A stretch of 64,000 bases of DNA from positions 51,410 through 115,409 of the forward strand of contig JAPPMO010000096.1 in NCBI GenBank assembly GCA_028873975.1. The letters are read 5' to 3'. The DNA comes from Chloroflexota bacterium. GTDB taxonomy: Bacteria; Chloroflexota; Anaerolineae; Aggregatilineales; Phototrophicaceae. Every line of letters starts with the position of its first letter. Position 1 is the stretch's first letter. Made by a program: the position numbers and the translations under genes. Shown piece after piece: positions 25,211 to 34,424 of the stretch. The notes under the pieces were generated by a model. That model had not been told where the DNA came from, did not search any database, and worked only from the letters and a program-made list of their open reading frames with translations.

Positions 25211-26101
25211 TCAGTCAGTCATCGCTTCATGATCCTGCGCGCCGGCGGCGCTCGCGGGGCGCGCCCAGAGTTTGCTAAAGACCAGATCGCCAACCGCTGT
25301 TGGCGCCGGGTCTTCATCCATGAGCATGTTCAAGATTGGAATAGACAACTGGATCATCTCGCCTGTGTCCAGTTCTAGGTGGAGATCAATGCTGGAGCCG
25401 GGTTTCAAGTCGGTCTTCAGTTGTCGCAGCATGATGTGCAAGCCGCCCGGGCGGAGCGCAAGCCTCTCGCCAGCGGGAATGAACAGGGTCTTGACAGCTT
25501 CCATGCGCGCTATGTCGTCGTCGACGACGCTGCGGTGAAACTCGACCTGATGGGCGGCGGCGGACTTGGCTGCGGCAATGACGACGGCTGAGGCGCCGCT
25601 GTTTTCGATTTGCATGTAGACAGCGCTGGATTCCCCTGTCATGGCGCTGCGCTCTGCGTCGTCCATCCGGTGGCTTTCCCCGCCGTTATGGTCCATGTTC
25701 GGCAGCTCGCGATCCCCGTCTGGATAGTGGATCTCGTAGCGGAAGCTTTCCGTATGCACTTCGCCCGAATCCAAGGTCAGGCTGGCTTCCAGGATCCAGT
25801 CGCCAGCCATGGTCCATTCAAATGGCAAGCTGAAAACGCCATTGACCGCTTCATTCGATTCGGCGAAGACCGGCGCCATGCCGGCGTGATCCATATCGCC
25901 ACGCAGGACAATCGCGCCCGGGTTTTCAATCGCATTGCCGCTTTTGTCGCGTACGCTGACGCTGATTTGGGACTGGCCCACCAGCAGGTCGTTGGCGGAG
26001 ATATCAAGACGGATGTCGCTGGAAGACAGACGCTGCTGTCGGCAGGCTGTCAAGAGCAGCGCGAAGATGAGGGCGCAGCCAATCTGTCGCAGGGATGTCA
26101 T
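25211..26101 (-). CDS. YtkA-like / PCu(A)C copper-chaperone lipoprotein
   Basis: A 296-residue lipoprotein: the lipobox LTAC puts the acylated Cys at residue 20. Residues 27-127 look like a YtkA/FixH-type beta domain (LRGDMDHAGMAPV, FEWTMAGDWILEASL). Residues 157-262 are a PCu(A)C domain whose copper motif is exact: His189, ten residues, Met200, twenty-one residues, His222, one residue, Met224. Such chaperones deliver Cu(I) to cytochrome oxidase assembly outside the membrane. The start at 26101 overlaps the upstream stop (TAATG), implying translational coupling to the polytopic membrane protein. The domain fusion is the notable point. Confidence 0.9.
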   Translation of the reverse strand: MTSLRQIGCALIFALLLTACRQQRLSSSDIRLDISANDLLVGQSQISVSVRDKSGNAIENPGAIVLRGDMDHAGMAPVFAESNEAVNGVFSLPFEWTMAGDWILEASLTLDSGEVHTESFRYEIHYPDGDRELPNMDHNGGESHRMDDAERSAMTGESSAVYMQIENSGASAVVIAAAKSAAAHQVEFHRSVVDDDIARMEAVKTLFIPAGERLALRPGGLHIMLRQLKTDLKPGSSIDLHLELDTGEMIQLSIPILNMLMDEDPAPTAVGDLVFSKLWARPASAAGAQDHEAMTD

Positions 26102-27204
26102 TAATGGGCTGGTTCCTGGGGTTGAAGGTCCGTTGGCCCCGCCGGCGGGTGAAAGAGCAAGCTGAGACCGTAGCCAAATGCGCCAGCCAGCGCCGGCCCG
26201 CCCAGCCACATGTGCACTTCCCACCAGAGCCCGCCTTTGTCCCAGGCGCCAGCGCCCAGGATTTGGATCACGAGCAGCCCGCCCAAACTAAAAACGACGG
26301 GGAGCAGAAAAGAAAACATCCGCAAACCCGGGAGCGATGCTGTGATATTGCGGCTGAGCAGCCAATCGCAAAGCAGGCCCGCGATAGCGGCGTTAATGAC
26401 CAGCAGGAAATCGGCGTTTGCGCGCAGGTGCATCCAGGTCATCAGCAGCGCATTAATCGTGAACATTAGCGTGAAGGCGCCAAATGGCAGGCGCCAGCGC
26501 CGGGCGCTGAACAGAACGACGCCCAGCAAGATATTGCTATGCACGACGAGCGCCAGCACGCCATAAACGTCGTACAGGTTATGATATTCGGGCCGAGGAC
26601 CGGTCATGATGTGCATCCGGCCGGTGACCGCGGCGAAGGCCGTGAAGAAGGTGAAGACCGAGGCGACCAGGGTCAAGGCAAGGATGGCTGGCAGCAAGCT
26701 GCCCCAGCTTTCTTCGCCTTGGCGCTGCCACAGCGCGCGGACGGGACCAGTGATAATCAGCAGACCGGATGCGGCTAAGAGCAAATGCGTCGGGCTGAGC
26801 AAAGCCTCTGTACCCTCTTCAATGCCGAATAGCCCGTGCCAGACCATATCTCCCAAGCCACCAGTAGCGAAAAGCAGGGCGCCCCCTAGCGCGGGCATAT
26901 AGCCGGCGGGCAAGGCGCGCCGCCAGTGAAAGCCCTTGCCGACATTGCGGAAGTGAACGGCGATTAGGCTTAACGCGGAAACGCCGTATGCGCTGTACAA
27001 GAGGGCGTGCCAAGGGGTGAAGAAGCTGTCGTCGACGCGATCGTGATTATGCGCCCAGCCATCGATAAAAAGACCGAAGATCATGAAGCAACTGACAATT
27101 GTCAGCCACCAGTCCAGCCTCGGGTTATCCGCGGGCTGCCCGCTTCGCGCGGTCGGCAATCCGCTTTCCATTGCGCGCGTCTTAACTGCCGGGATTGATG
27201 ACAT
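26101..27204 (-). CDS. Polytopic membrane protein linked to copper handling, 367 aa
   Basis: At least eight hydrophobic spans, with conserved-looking polar motifs at membrane edges: DGWAHNHDRVDDSFFTPWHA near the N-terminus, GLGDMVWHGLFGIEEGTEAL and SPTHLLLAASG. Clustered His and Asp residues suggest metal or haem binding. It is coupled by a one-base overlap to the copper lipoprotein, so a role in copper or respiratory metal transport is inferred. I do not recognise a named family. The ATG at 27204 was chosen; a TTG at 27234 and an ATG at 27171 are alternatives. Confidence 0.75.
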   Translation of the reverse strand: MSSIPAVKTRAMESGLPTARSGQPADNPRLDWWLTIVSCFMIFGLFIDGWAHNHDRVDDSFFTPWHALLYSAYGVSALSLIAVHFRNVGKGFHWRRALPAGYMPALGGALLFATGGLGDMVWHGLFGIEEGTEALLSPTHLLLAASGLLIITGPVRALWQRQGEESWGSLLPAILALTLVASVFTFFTAFAAVTGRMHIMTGPRPEYHNLYDVYGVLALVVHSNILLGVVLFSARRWRLPFGAFTLMFTINALLMTWMHLRANADFLLVINAAIAGLLCDWLLSRNITASLPGLRMFSFLLPVVFSLGGLLVIQILGAGAWDKGGLWWEVHMWLGGPALAGAFGYGLSLLFHPPAGPTDLQPQEPAH

Positions 27205-27384
27205 GGCTCTTGATCCCTTCACAATTCTAGGCAAAGAAGGGCGCTATGAGGTCTCTATGCGGAACTGTACACAACTATTATAGCACTGAAAAACACAGTT
27301 TGTCAGTCCAACGGCAGTCGCGTAGCGCGATTCGCATCTTGATGTAAAATCAGTTTAGTTGTTCGCTCGCGCGATGATTCTCGT

Positions 27385-29493
27385 ATGGCATTTGAATTGG
27401 AAGCTTTAGTCGGCCACCTTTATCTTATCGGGGGCCGACCGATCAATGTGAATCCGCCCGGCGCGCTGGTCGTAGTCGCGCCGCAAGATGCCGCCCGCGG
27501 CCGGGAGGGCGACACTTTTTTCACGCTGATTGTCCCCTCGGGGACGATCGCGCCAACCACCTTCTATGAGCAATTGGCTGTATTGGCGGCGGAACGCTAT
27601 TTCAATACCGGCGGCAGCGTCACGATTGCCATGCGAACGATGTTTCAAGCGCTCAACCGAAACCTTTACGAACATAATCAAGCGCATAGCGAGTATGAGC
27701 AGCAGCAATTTGAGGCCAGCGCCATCGTTGCCGTCTTGCATGGAGACGATATGTACGTCGCGCGCGTTGGTCCAGTCGTCTCGGTATTGCAGACGGTTGG
27801 CTTGACCCTCACTTTCCCCGATGATTTTACCCAGGAAGAATCGCTCTACAGTGCGCCTTTGGGCATCTCGCAGGAACCGGAAGTTGCTATGGTGCGTTAC
27901 GGCGTCGATGCGGGCAGCCGTCTGGTGCTGGCTGATGCCAACCTGTGCGAGCTCCCCGTCGCTCAGCTAACCAGCACATTGTTGGAAAACGACATTAAAC
28001 AGGTCTTGGACAGCCTGCGCAATGCGATCAAGGTACAGGGCCAATTGATGCTGGTGGAATTGCTGCCGCCGAACCTCGAGAGCCCGGTACCGGCTGCGCC
28101 AGGCGAATCTTCGCTTGAGGTAAGCGCGAAGTTGAACGAAGCTCGGCTGCAATTGGAAGGCGGCGGCTCGAGCGGGCCGGTACAGCGCAAGCGCGGATTG
28201 AGCGTCGTTTTGCGCTGGGGATTGGCGCGGCTGGCGCGGCGCGGGGCCGCCTTTTTGGCTGGGTTAAGCCGCTTGTTTCAACGATTTCTGCCCTTGCCGG
28301 AACCTGGCAGCGACCGCAATCCCGCTGCCGGTTCGATGGCTTTGGCTGTCCTTCTCATACCTTTGTTCATTGTTGCGGTTGTCGTATTCTCCTGGGTGTC
28401 CAATACCGGGGAATCCGAATTTGAACAGTGCCTGCAGCGATTGCAGGAGACAGCGGGCCTGGCGCGCTCGATGGACAACAGCAATCGCAGGAGTATCACC
28501 TCCGCCTGGAATGCGGCGCTGCAAGTCGCCGATGTTTGCGAGAATATGCGCCCTGGCGATCCCGTGATCGCAGCCATGCGTCAAGAAGCGCAGGATGTTG
28601 TTGATACGCTCAACAATGTGCAGCGCCGCATCGCTACTCCGCTGACGAATTTCCAGAATGCCAGCATCGCGCGCCTCAGGCTCAAGGGCACCGACATGTA
28701 TGCGCTGGATACCAAGAATCACCTGGTCTATCGCATCAAGATCTCGGACGATGGCACGGAGGCGGAGCGGCAGGAGCCCGTGCCCAACATGCGGCGCGGC
28801 GCCACGGTAGACGGATACAGCATCGGGCAAATCGTCGATATCGCCTTTGACGATGTTTCCAACGAACTGGCGATGATCGACGAAAATGGCACGCTGGTTC
28901 GTTGCCGGCCACAATTTATCATGATCTGCAACGCGCAGCGCGTTCTGGGCGTCGAGCAGTGGGAAAACCCGTCGGCGCTGACGGTTTGGGGACGCCGACT
29001 GTACATACTGGATAGCGAAGGCGGACAAATCTGGAAGTACGATCCCTCCGGCGCCAGTTATCCCAGCGCGCCTCGGGAGTATTTCACCAAAGACGCGCGT
29101 CCAAATCTGCGCAACGTCGTCGATTTCACCATTAGCCAGGCTGGCGATGTTTATGTCTTATACGATGACGGCGTTATGAAGAAATACAATGCCGGTGAAG
29201 AGCGGTCTTTCGCTTTTAGCGGCTTCAACGAGGGCAGTGAACTTTACACGACCATGACCGAGGGCTTTTATCTCAATGACAGTCCCTTTGCGCCGGCATT
29301 TTTCGTGATTAGCCGCGGCGCCCGCGCGGTATACGAGACAACGCTTGCGGGCACTTTTATGGACAGCTATCAAGCGGTGGAGCAAGACAAATTTGAATTG
29401 CTCTCCGCCATCGTCGCCTATCCGATCCACGATATCATTTATGTGGCTTCTGGAAACAGCGTATTCCGCTTGCACAAGAGTCCCAATACCTAG
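27385..29493 (+). CDS. PP2C-like domain / beta-propeller membrane protein, 702 aa
   Basis: Residues about 1-225 have the general PPM/PP2C fold pattern ([34 protein letters not shown]) but the metal-binding Asp-Gly motif expected early in the domain is not visible, so it may be a pseudophosphatase. One transmembrane helix lies at about 315-335 ([18 protein letters not shown]). The outer part has a helical stretch, then repeated four-stranded units ([32 protein letters not shown]) consistent with a beta-propeller from about 430 on. The topology mirrors that of the kinase-like receptor (cytosolic signalling domain, one span, outer sensor). Pairing is inference. Confidence 0.65.
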   Translation: MAFELEALVGHLYLIGGRPINVNPPGALVVVAPQDAARGREGDTFFTLIVPSGTIAPTTFYEQLAVLAAERYFNTGGSVTIAMRTMFQALNRNLYEHNQAHSEYEQQQFEASAIVAVLHGDDMYVARVGPVVSVLQTVGLTLTFPDDFTQEESLYSAPLGISQEPEVAMVRYGVDAGSRLVLADANLCELPVAQLTSTLLENDIKQVLDSLRNAIKVQGQLMLVELLPPNLESPVPAAPGESSLEVSAKLNEARLQLEGGGSSGPVQRKRGLSVVLRWGLARLARRGAAFLAGLSRLFQRFLPLPEPGSDRNPAAGSMALAVLLIPLFIVAVVVFSWVSNTGESEFEQCLQRLQETAGLARSMDNSNRRSITSAWNAALQVADVCENMRPGDPVIAAMRQEAQDVVDTLNNVQRRIATPLTNFQNASIARLRLKGTDMYALDTKNHLVYRIKISDDGTEAERQEPVPNMRRGATVDGYSIGQIVDIAFDDVSNELAMIDENGTLVRCRPQFIMICNAQRVLGVEQWENPSALTVWGRRLYILDSEGGQIWKYDPSGASYPSAPREYFTKDARPNLRNVVDFTISQAGDVYVLYDDGVMKKYNAGEERSFAFSGFNEGSELYTTMTEGFYLNDSPFAPAFFVISRGARAVYETTLAGTFMDSYQAVEQDKFELLSAIVAYPIHDIIYVASGNSVFRLHKSPNT

Positions 29494-29618
29494 CGACGCT
29501 CCTCAGGCGCGGCTCACGTTCCCTATCCCGGCGGCGGGCGACAGGAAAATCATGTAAAATCCAGCCACGAGCCTCTATACTTGTGGCAAGTCAGCTATCG
29601 GTTGAAGGTGGAGCGAAC

Positions 29619-30275
29619 ATGAGCAAGAGAGTATTGATCGTTTATGGCGGCTGGGATGGTCACGATCCCAAAGAGACCTCACATTTATTCGCGGGCCTGA
29701 TGGCAGACGCGGGGCTGGAAGTGACGCTCTCGGAGTCCCTGGATAGCTTCCTTGACGCCGATCTGATGGGAGCTGTCGATATGGTCGTGCCGGTCTACAC
29801 CATGAGCGCGATTTCAGCGGAGCAAGAAGCGGGGCTGCTGAATGCGGTGCGCGAAGACGGCGTTCATGTCGCGGGATGGCATGGCGGCATGGCCGATGCC
29901 TTCCGCCAGAATACCGAGTATCAGTTCATGGTCGGCGGGCAGTGGGTGGCGCATCCCGGCAATATCATCGATTATCGCGTCAACATTCGGGATCAGGGAC
30001 ATCCGATCACAGCGGGCATCGCCGATTTTGATATGCATTCGGAGCAGTACTACATGCACACCGACCCGTCAAACCAGGTCCTGGCAACAACGACCTTCAG
30101 CGGCGAGCACGCCGAATGGATCGATGGCGCGGTGATGCCTGTGGTCTGGACGCGGCGCTATGGAAAGGGCAGGGTATTCTATTGCTCGCTGGGGCATGTC
30201 ATCGGCGATTTCGATGTCCCGGAAGCCCGCGAAATCGTGCGCCGCGGCTTGCTCTGGACGATTGATTGCCTATAG
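29619..30275 (+). CDS. ThuA-domain protein
   Basis: A 218-residue cytosolic protein of the ThuA family (class I glutamine-amidotransferase-like fold), members of which are linked to trehalose and other sugar utilisation. Motifs seen include [14 protein letters not shown], the central [25 protein letters not shown] and the C-terminal [26 protein letters not shown] before the ATG at 29619 fixes the start. The exact reaction of the family is unproven. It is a single gene, convergent with the GT2 gene. Confidence 0.92.
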   Translation: MSKRVLIVYGGWDGHDPKETSHLFAGLMADAGLEVTLSESLDSFLDADLMGAVDMVVPVYTMSAISAEQEAGLLNAVREDGVHVAGWHGGMADAFRQNTEYQFMVGGQWVAHPGNIIDYRVNIRDQGHPITAGIADFDMHSEQYYMHTDPSNQVLATTTFSGEHAEWIDGAVMPVVWTRRYGKGRVFYCSLGHVIGDFDVPEAREIVRRGLLWTIDCL

Positions 30276-30301
30276 CGTTGCGGCTTGGTTCACTTTGAAT
30301 G

Positions 30302-31069
30302 CTAGGGTGTCTGGCGGCGCTGCGCCGGGGATAAACCGCGGTGGCGGAACATGATCTGCAGGACGCGCAGCGCCGCTTCCGCAGCGATAGACGGCGACAT
30401 CTTGGATACGCCGCGCTCGCGGTCCGGAAAATGGATCGGGATCTCCTTGATCCTGTAACCGAGTTTATACATCACATAGATGACTTCTACTTGAAAGACA
30501 TAGCCGTTTGCCTTGATCCGGTCCGGGTCCAGGCCGATGAGGCAATTGCGGTGGAACAGCCGGAACCCGCCGGTGGCATCGCGCACAGGAATACGGAGGA
30601 TGCCCGGCGTATACAGCCGATTCGCCCACCAACTGAGCAGCTTCCGAATAGGACCCCAGCGCTCGTCTACGCTGCCGCCGGCGACGTAACGCGAGCCCAA
30701 CACGACGTCGTTTGTTCGCGCTTGTTCCAGCAATTGCGGGATATATTTGGGCTGATGCGAGAAATCGGCATCCATCTGAATGATCAATTGAGCCTCGATT
30801 TCCAAAGCGCGTTTGTAGCCCGCTATGTAGGCCGGTCCCAAGCCCTGCTTTTGCGGTCGATGCAAGACATTGACCTTGCCCCGGTATCTTTGGCTTTGGG
30901 CGATTTGCTCGGCAATTTCGCCCGTGCCGTCCGGGGAATTGTCATCGACGATCAGCAGATGGAAGTTCCTGATATCGAGCCTGAAAAGCGCGGAGACAAG
31001 TTCAGCTATGTTTTCCCGCTCATTGTAGGTCGGCAGGATGACCATCACTTTAGGGGACTCGGTGGACAT
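30302..31069 (-). CDS. Polyprenyl-phosphate mannosyltransferase-like GT2
   Basis: A 255-residue dolichyl-phosphate mannose synthase-like family-2 glycosyltransferase. Seen are VILPTYNERENI, the first Asp pair in LLIVDDNSPDGT, the metal-binding DADFSHQP, VLGSRYVAGG, the RDATGGFRLFHR segment and a C-terminal amphipathic region (IPIHFPDRERGVSKM). There is no transmembrane tail, as in single-domain bacterial Ppm1 enzymes. It would charge polyprenyl phosphate with a hexose at the inner membrane face, supplying GT39 enzymes such as that at 7.5 kb. Start at 31069 has GAG upstream. Confidence 0.93.
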   Translation of the reverse strand: MSTESPKVMVILPTYNERENIAELVSALFRLDIRNFHLLIVDDNSPDGTGEIAEQIAQSQRYRGKVNVLHRPQKQGLGPAYIAGYKRALEIEAQLIIQMDADFSHQPKYIPQLLEQARTNDVVLGSRYVAGGSVDERWGPIRKLLSWWANRLYTPGILRIPVRDATGGFRLFHRNCLIGLDPDRIKANGYVFQVEVIYVMYKLGYRIKEIPIHFPDRERGVSKMSPSIAAEAALRVLQIMFRHRGLSPAQRRQTP

Positions 31070-31234
31070 ATCGTTCTCGCCCCGGGTTCGCTCAAGCGCC
31101 TCGCCATGTGAAGCGGTCTCTGTCAAGATCATTCACCGCTGCCCATGCCGAGAGACTGAGCGCTATGCTACCCAGCCGTGAATATCCATTGCGCATTCGC
31201 CTCTGTTAGACCTGGATGGAATCCAGGAAGCTTG

Positions 31235-33235
31235 CTAGTCGTCGAGAAGCGAATTGACGGCTTCGGCAACATGCCCCGGTGTGAGACCAAGCTCTTCGTA
31301 GATTCTTGTGTAGGGCGAGCTGGCGCCGAAGCGGTCGATTCCCAAGGCGATCCCTTCCTCGCCGATGTAGCGTTCCCAACCGAGCGTGGCCCCCGCTTCA
31401 ATGCTGACGCGGCGACTTATGTCGGCGGGCAAGACGCTCTCGCGGTAGTCGTCGCCCTGCTCTTCAAAACGCTTCCAACAGGGCATCGAAACGACCCGCG
31501 CGCGGATATCCGACTCTTCGAGCAGTTCCGCGGCTGCCAGCGCGATGCTTACTTCGCTGCCGGTCGCCATAATGATCGCGTCAATGTCGCCTGACTTGTG
31601 TTCGGAAAGGACGTATGCGCCGCGGGAAACGCCATCGTGTATGCCTTGATCGTTGCCGGCGAGCACCGGGAGATCCTGCCGACTGAGCACGATAGCCGCC
31701 GGATGATCAAGCTCGGCGATAGCCGCCCAAGCGCCGACGGTCTCTGTGGCGTCGGCCGGCCGGAATACATAAAGATTGGGCATGGCGCGCAGCGCCATCA
31801 AATGTTCAATCGGTTGATGGGTGGGTCCGTCTTCGCCAAGGCCGATGCTGTCATGCGTGAAGACGTAGACGGTTGGGATATCCATCAGCGCGCCAAGGCG
31901 CATTGCCGGACGCATGTAGTCGCTGAAGGTGAAGAAGGTAGCGCTGTAGGGCTTGACGATGCCACCGTGCAGCGCCAGACCGTTGACGATAGCCCCCATC
32001 CCGTGTTCCCGGACGCCGAAGCGCAAGTTTCGTTCAGCCGCCCGTCCGGGACCGGTATCATCGGCGTCTTTGATCAAGGTCTTGGTACTGCCGGCCAAGT
32101 CGGCATCGCCGCCGATCATGGTCGGCGCATGGCGAGCCAGCGCATTCAGCGCCTCACCGCCGGCATTGCGCGTGGCCACCGCTTGACCGGCTTGCCAACT
32201 GGGCAATGCGTCCCGCCAGCCCTCGTTGAATTGACCAGCCTGGGCGCGATCCCACTCGCTTGCCAAATCGGGATATGCGCCGCGCCAAGCGTCAAAATCG
32301 CGATTCCATTCCGCTTCGGCAGCCGCGCCCGCATCAAGGGCGCCGCGGAAGTGCCGCAAAGCCTCGGCAGGGATGAAGAATTTGGCTTCCGGGTCCCAGC
32401 CGAGCGCTTCTTTCGCCAGCTTTACTTCCTCCGCGCCCAGCGGGCTGCCATGGGCGTCGCTGGTTCCCTGTTTGTTGGGGCTGCCGTGACCGATGATGGT
32501 GCGCGCCGCGATCAGGCTCGGTTTGTCCGTGACGGATTTCGCCGCCGTAATTGCTTGATCAATTGCCGCCACGTCCGTTCCATCGGGCACATGGCTGTAA
32601 TGCCAGCCCATCGCCCCGAAGCGCATGGCGATATCTTCGCTGAAGGTCATGTCGGCATCACCGTCCAATGTGACCTGATTGTCGTCGTACAGGAATGTCA
32701 GCTTGCCCAAGCCCCAATGACCGGCCAAAGCCGATGCTTCCAGGCAGACGCCTTCCATGAGGTCGCCGTCGCTGACCAGAACATAGGTGTAGTGGTCCAC
32801 AATCTGCTGGCTGTCGCGGTTGAAGCGCCTGGCGAGAAAGGCTTCCGCCAGCGCCAAGCCTACAGCCGTGGCCGCGCCTTGCCCCAGGGGGCCCGTTGTA
32901 GTCTCTACGCCGGGCGTATCGCCGTATTCCGGATGGCCCGGCGTGCTGCTGCCGAATTGACGGAAATTCTTTATTTCCTCAAGCGACAGGTCGTAACCCG
33001 TGAGATGCAAAAGCGAATAAAGCAGCATGGAACCGTGCCCGGCGCTTAATACGAAGCGATCGCGATTCGCCCAACTCGGGTTTTTCGGGTTATGGCGAAG
33101 ATGCTTCGTCCACAGCGTGTAGGCCAGCGGCGCCGCGCCCATCGGCAAGCCCGGATGGCCGCTGTTTGCCTTTTGCACCGCATCCATTGACAGGGTTCGG
33201 ATCGTATTGATCGCCAAAGTCGCTAATTCTGCCAC
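31235..33235 (-). CDS. tkt: Transketolase
   Basis: A full-length 666-residue thiamine-diphosphate enzyme of the pentose-phosphate pathway. Motifs: [20 protein letters not shown] with the usual SGHPG, the thiamine-binding [20 protein letters not shown] through YDDNQ, the pyrimidine-domain segment [20 protein letters not shown] and [19 protein letters not shown], and a C-terminal domain ending before AVNSLLDD. It interconverts xylulose 5-phosphate and ribose/erythrose 4-phosphate. The start is GTG at 33235, with GGGAG upstream. It is followed at a short distance by the GT2 gene but reads as its own transcript from a -10 box at 33277. Confidence 0.98.
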   Translation of the reverse strand: MAELATLAINTIRTLSMDAVQKANSGHPGLPMGAAPLAYTLWTKHLRHNPKNPSWANRDRFVLSAGHGSMLLYSLLHLTGYDLSLEEIKNFRQFGSSTPGHPEYGDTPGVETTTGPLGQGAATAVGLALAEAFLARRFNRDSQQIVDHYTYVLVSDGDLMEGVCLEASALAGHWGLGKLTFLYDDNQVTLDGDADMTFSEDIAMRFGAMGWHYSHVPDGTDVAAIDQAITAAKSVTDKPSLIAARTIIGHGSPNKQGTSDAHGSPLGAEEVKLAKEALGWDPEAKFFIPAEALRHFRGALDAGAAAEAEWNRDFDAWRGAYPDLASEWDRAQAGQFNEGWRDALPSWQAGQAVATRNAGGEALNALARHAPTMIGGDADLAGSTKTLIKDADDTGPGRAAERNLRFGVREHGMGAIVNGLALHGGIVKPYSATFFTFSDYMRPAMRLGALMDIPTVYVFTHDSIGLGEDGPTHQPIEHLMALRAMPNLYVFRPADATETVGAWAAIAELDHPAAIVLSRQDLPVLAGNDQGIHDGVSRGAYVLSEHKSGDIDAIIMATGSEVSIALAAAELLEESDIRARVVSMPCWKRFEEQGDDYRESVLPADISRRVSIEAGATLGWERYIGEEGIALGIDRFGASSPYTRIYEELGLTPGHVAEAVNSLLDD

Positions 33236-33276
33236 CGCATCGCTCCCATCTTGTGTCCTCTCATATTGCCCTGTGC

Positions 33277-33282
33277 ATTATA
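33277..33282 (-). promoter_or_regulatory. Putative -10 box for tkt
   Basis: TATAAT on the minus strand, about 42 bases before the GTG start of transketolase. No good -35 hexamer was found at standard spacing. Confidence 0.4.
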
Positions 33283-33468
33283 ACACCGGTTAATGGATGA
33301 TGGTTGAACAGGTTTTGCCGAAACGCCAGCGGGCAGCTTGAACCAGAAGCGGAGTCAAGCGCCAAGTTAGTTTACTTTGTCAGGCAATCGCAAGGGTGTG
33401 CTGCGCTTCGATCAGCATTGCGGGGGCGCGGTTGGTCAAGGAGGTTCGTTCAGGCGTCACCGTAAACG

Positions 33469-33495
33469 AAAAAGGTGAATACCGGTATTCACCTT
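33469..33495 (-). terminator. Rho-independent terminator after spoVS-like gene
   Basis: A perfect 24-base palindrome (AAGGTGAATACC / GGTATTCACCTT, 33472-33495) is followed by five T in the minus direction and lies 58 bases past the SpoVS stop codon. The remaining 317 bases between SpoVS and tkt hold no gene that I can support. Confidence 0.85.
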
Positions 33496-33552
33496 CTCGT
33501 CGATATTCGCTTAGTGGTTGGCAAGCGCCAACCAAGATGACCTATTGCTCAG

Positions 33553-33891
33553 TTACGGACGTGGTTCAACGCGGAAGCGAACCGCCGTGCGCTCTTGACC
33601 GTCGATATCGACCTCCGTGAAGTATGGCGTACTGACGATGTCGATTTCGTCCCGTTCCAGGTATCCCCTGGCGATCGCCAAGGCTTTCACGGCTTGATTA
33701 ACCGCGCCCGCGCCAATGGCTTGCACCTCGGCAAGGTTGTGTTGTCGCATCACGCCGGCAATGGCGCCCGCCACCGCGGTCGAACGCGAGCGAGCCGAGA
33801 CCTTGATTATATCCGGTTTGTCTTCCGAGTATTGTCCAACGTCTTCTAGGTAAGAATCGGTCAGGGGTACGTGGCTTTCGTATTCGGACAT
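33553..33891 (-). CDS. spoVS: SpoVS-type Alba-like protein
   Basis: A 112-residue protein with the family core at about residues 27-105: IIKVSARSRSTAVAGAIAGV, QAIGAGAVNQAVKALAIARG and the C-terminal strand VDIDGQERTAVRFRVE. SpoVS proteins adopt an Alba-like nucleic-acid-binding fold; in Bacillus they affect late sporulation, but they also occur in non-sporulating lineages such as Deinococcus and Chloroflexota, where the role is open. An N-terminal extension of about 25 acidic residues is unlike the 86-residue Bacillus form. It has its own terminator at 33469. Confidence 0.95.
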   Translation of the reverse strand: MSEYESHVPLTDSYLEDVGQYSEDKPDIIKVSARSRSTAVAGAIAGVMRQHNLAEVQAIGAGAVNQAVKALAIARGYLERDEIDIVSTPYFTEVDIDGQERTAVRFRVEPRP

Positions 33892-34424
33892 TCATCCCCC
33901 TTCTTGTCGGGAACAGCTTTCGCAATATGTACAATAACGCTAAAGCAATTTTACAACTTTTTGCGCCGCAAGTCCACTAAATATGATAAATTATGCAGAA
34001 ATCTATATCACTTACGATACTTTAACCTAAAAAAATCAAAAAGACATCTCATTTGCGGCAAACGAAACTATAAGAAAGGCGAGATCGATTTAGCCGGCTC
34101 ATCTGCGGAAGTCAGCGCGGCACATCATCGCTGGATGTGAACATACTAGAGCTGGCAGGCAATCTCAAGGATATCCCAGTTAATTAAAGTAAGTCCTGCA
34201 ACGAAAATCTAAACACAGAGGACACAGAGCGCGCGGAGAATAACCAACAGAATAATATAAATTGCGGGCGTTTCAGCGCGGCGCGGACAAATGCTGCCGC
34301 CGGCAGCGAGTCGCCGTCTGACAAATCGCTTTCGCGGTCACCCTGTAAAGCCACCGCGCTAGTCGTTACAATCGGCTTAGGCGCAAGAGCCCCCGACGCG
34401 TCATCAAGCGGAATTGGAACCGCC
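33892..34424. other. AT-rich intergenic region with CACAGAG tandem units
   Basis: This 533-base gap between the divergent SpoVS and VWA genes has no supportable gene. The left half (about 33930-34070) is strongly AT-rich and is probably the promoter area of spoVS. At 34213-34238 there is a CACAGAGGACACAGAG array, like the arrays inside the MITE, but without its inverted ends. A plus-strand open frame here (about 33871-34140) has the composition of non-coding sequence. Confidence 0.6.
34213..34238. repeat. CACAGAG-type tandem array
   Basis: ACACAGAGGACACAGAGCGCG followed by CGGAGA: three degenerate seven-to-nine-base units of the kind found in both MITE copies (20741 and 53840). Possibly a solo remnant. 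Confidence 0.6.

Noticed and set aside
31598-33049. Long open frame (483 codons) on the plus strand
   Set aside because: It is antisense to transketolase, whose motifs are complete; the frame is an effect of GC-rich codon usage.
33871-34140. Plus-strand frame of 89 codons in the spoVS-VWA gap
   Set aside because: The product is Lys/Cys/Tyr-rich without pattern, has no ribosome site, and begins inside the spoVS gene on the opposite strand.
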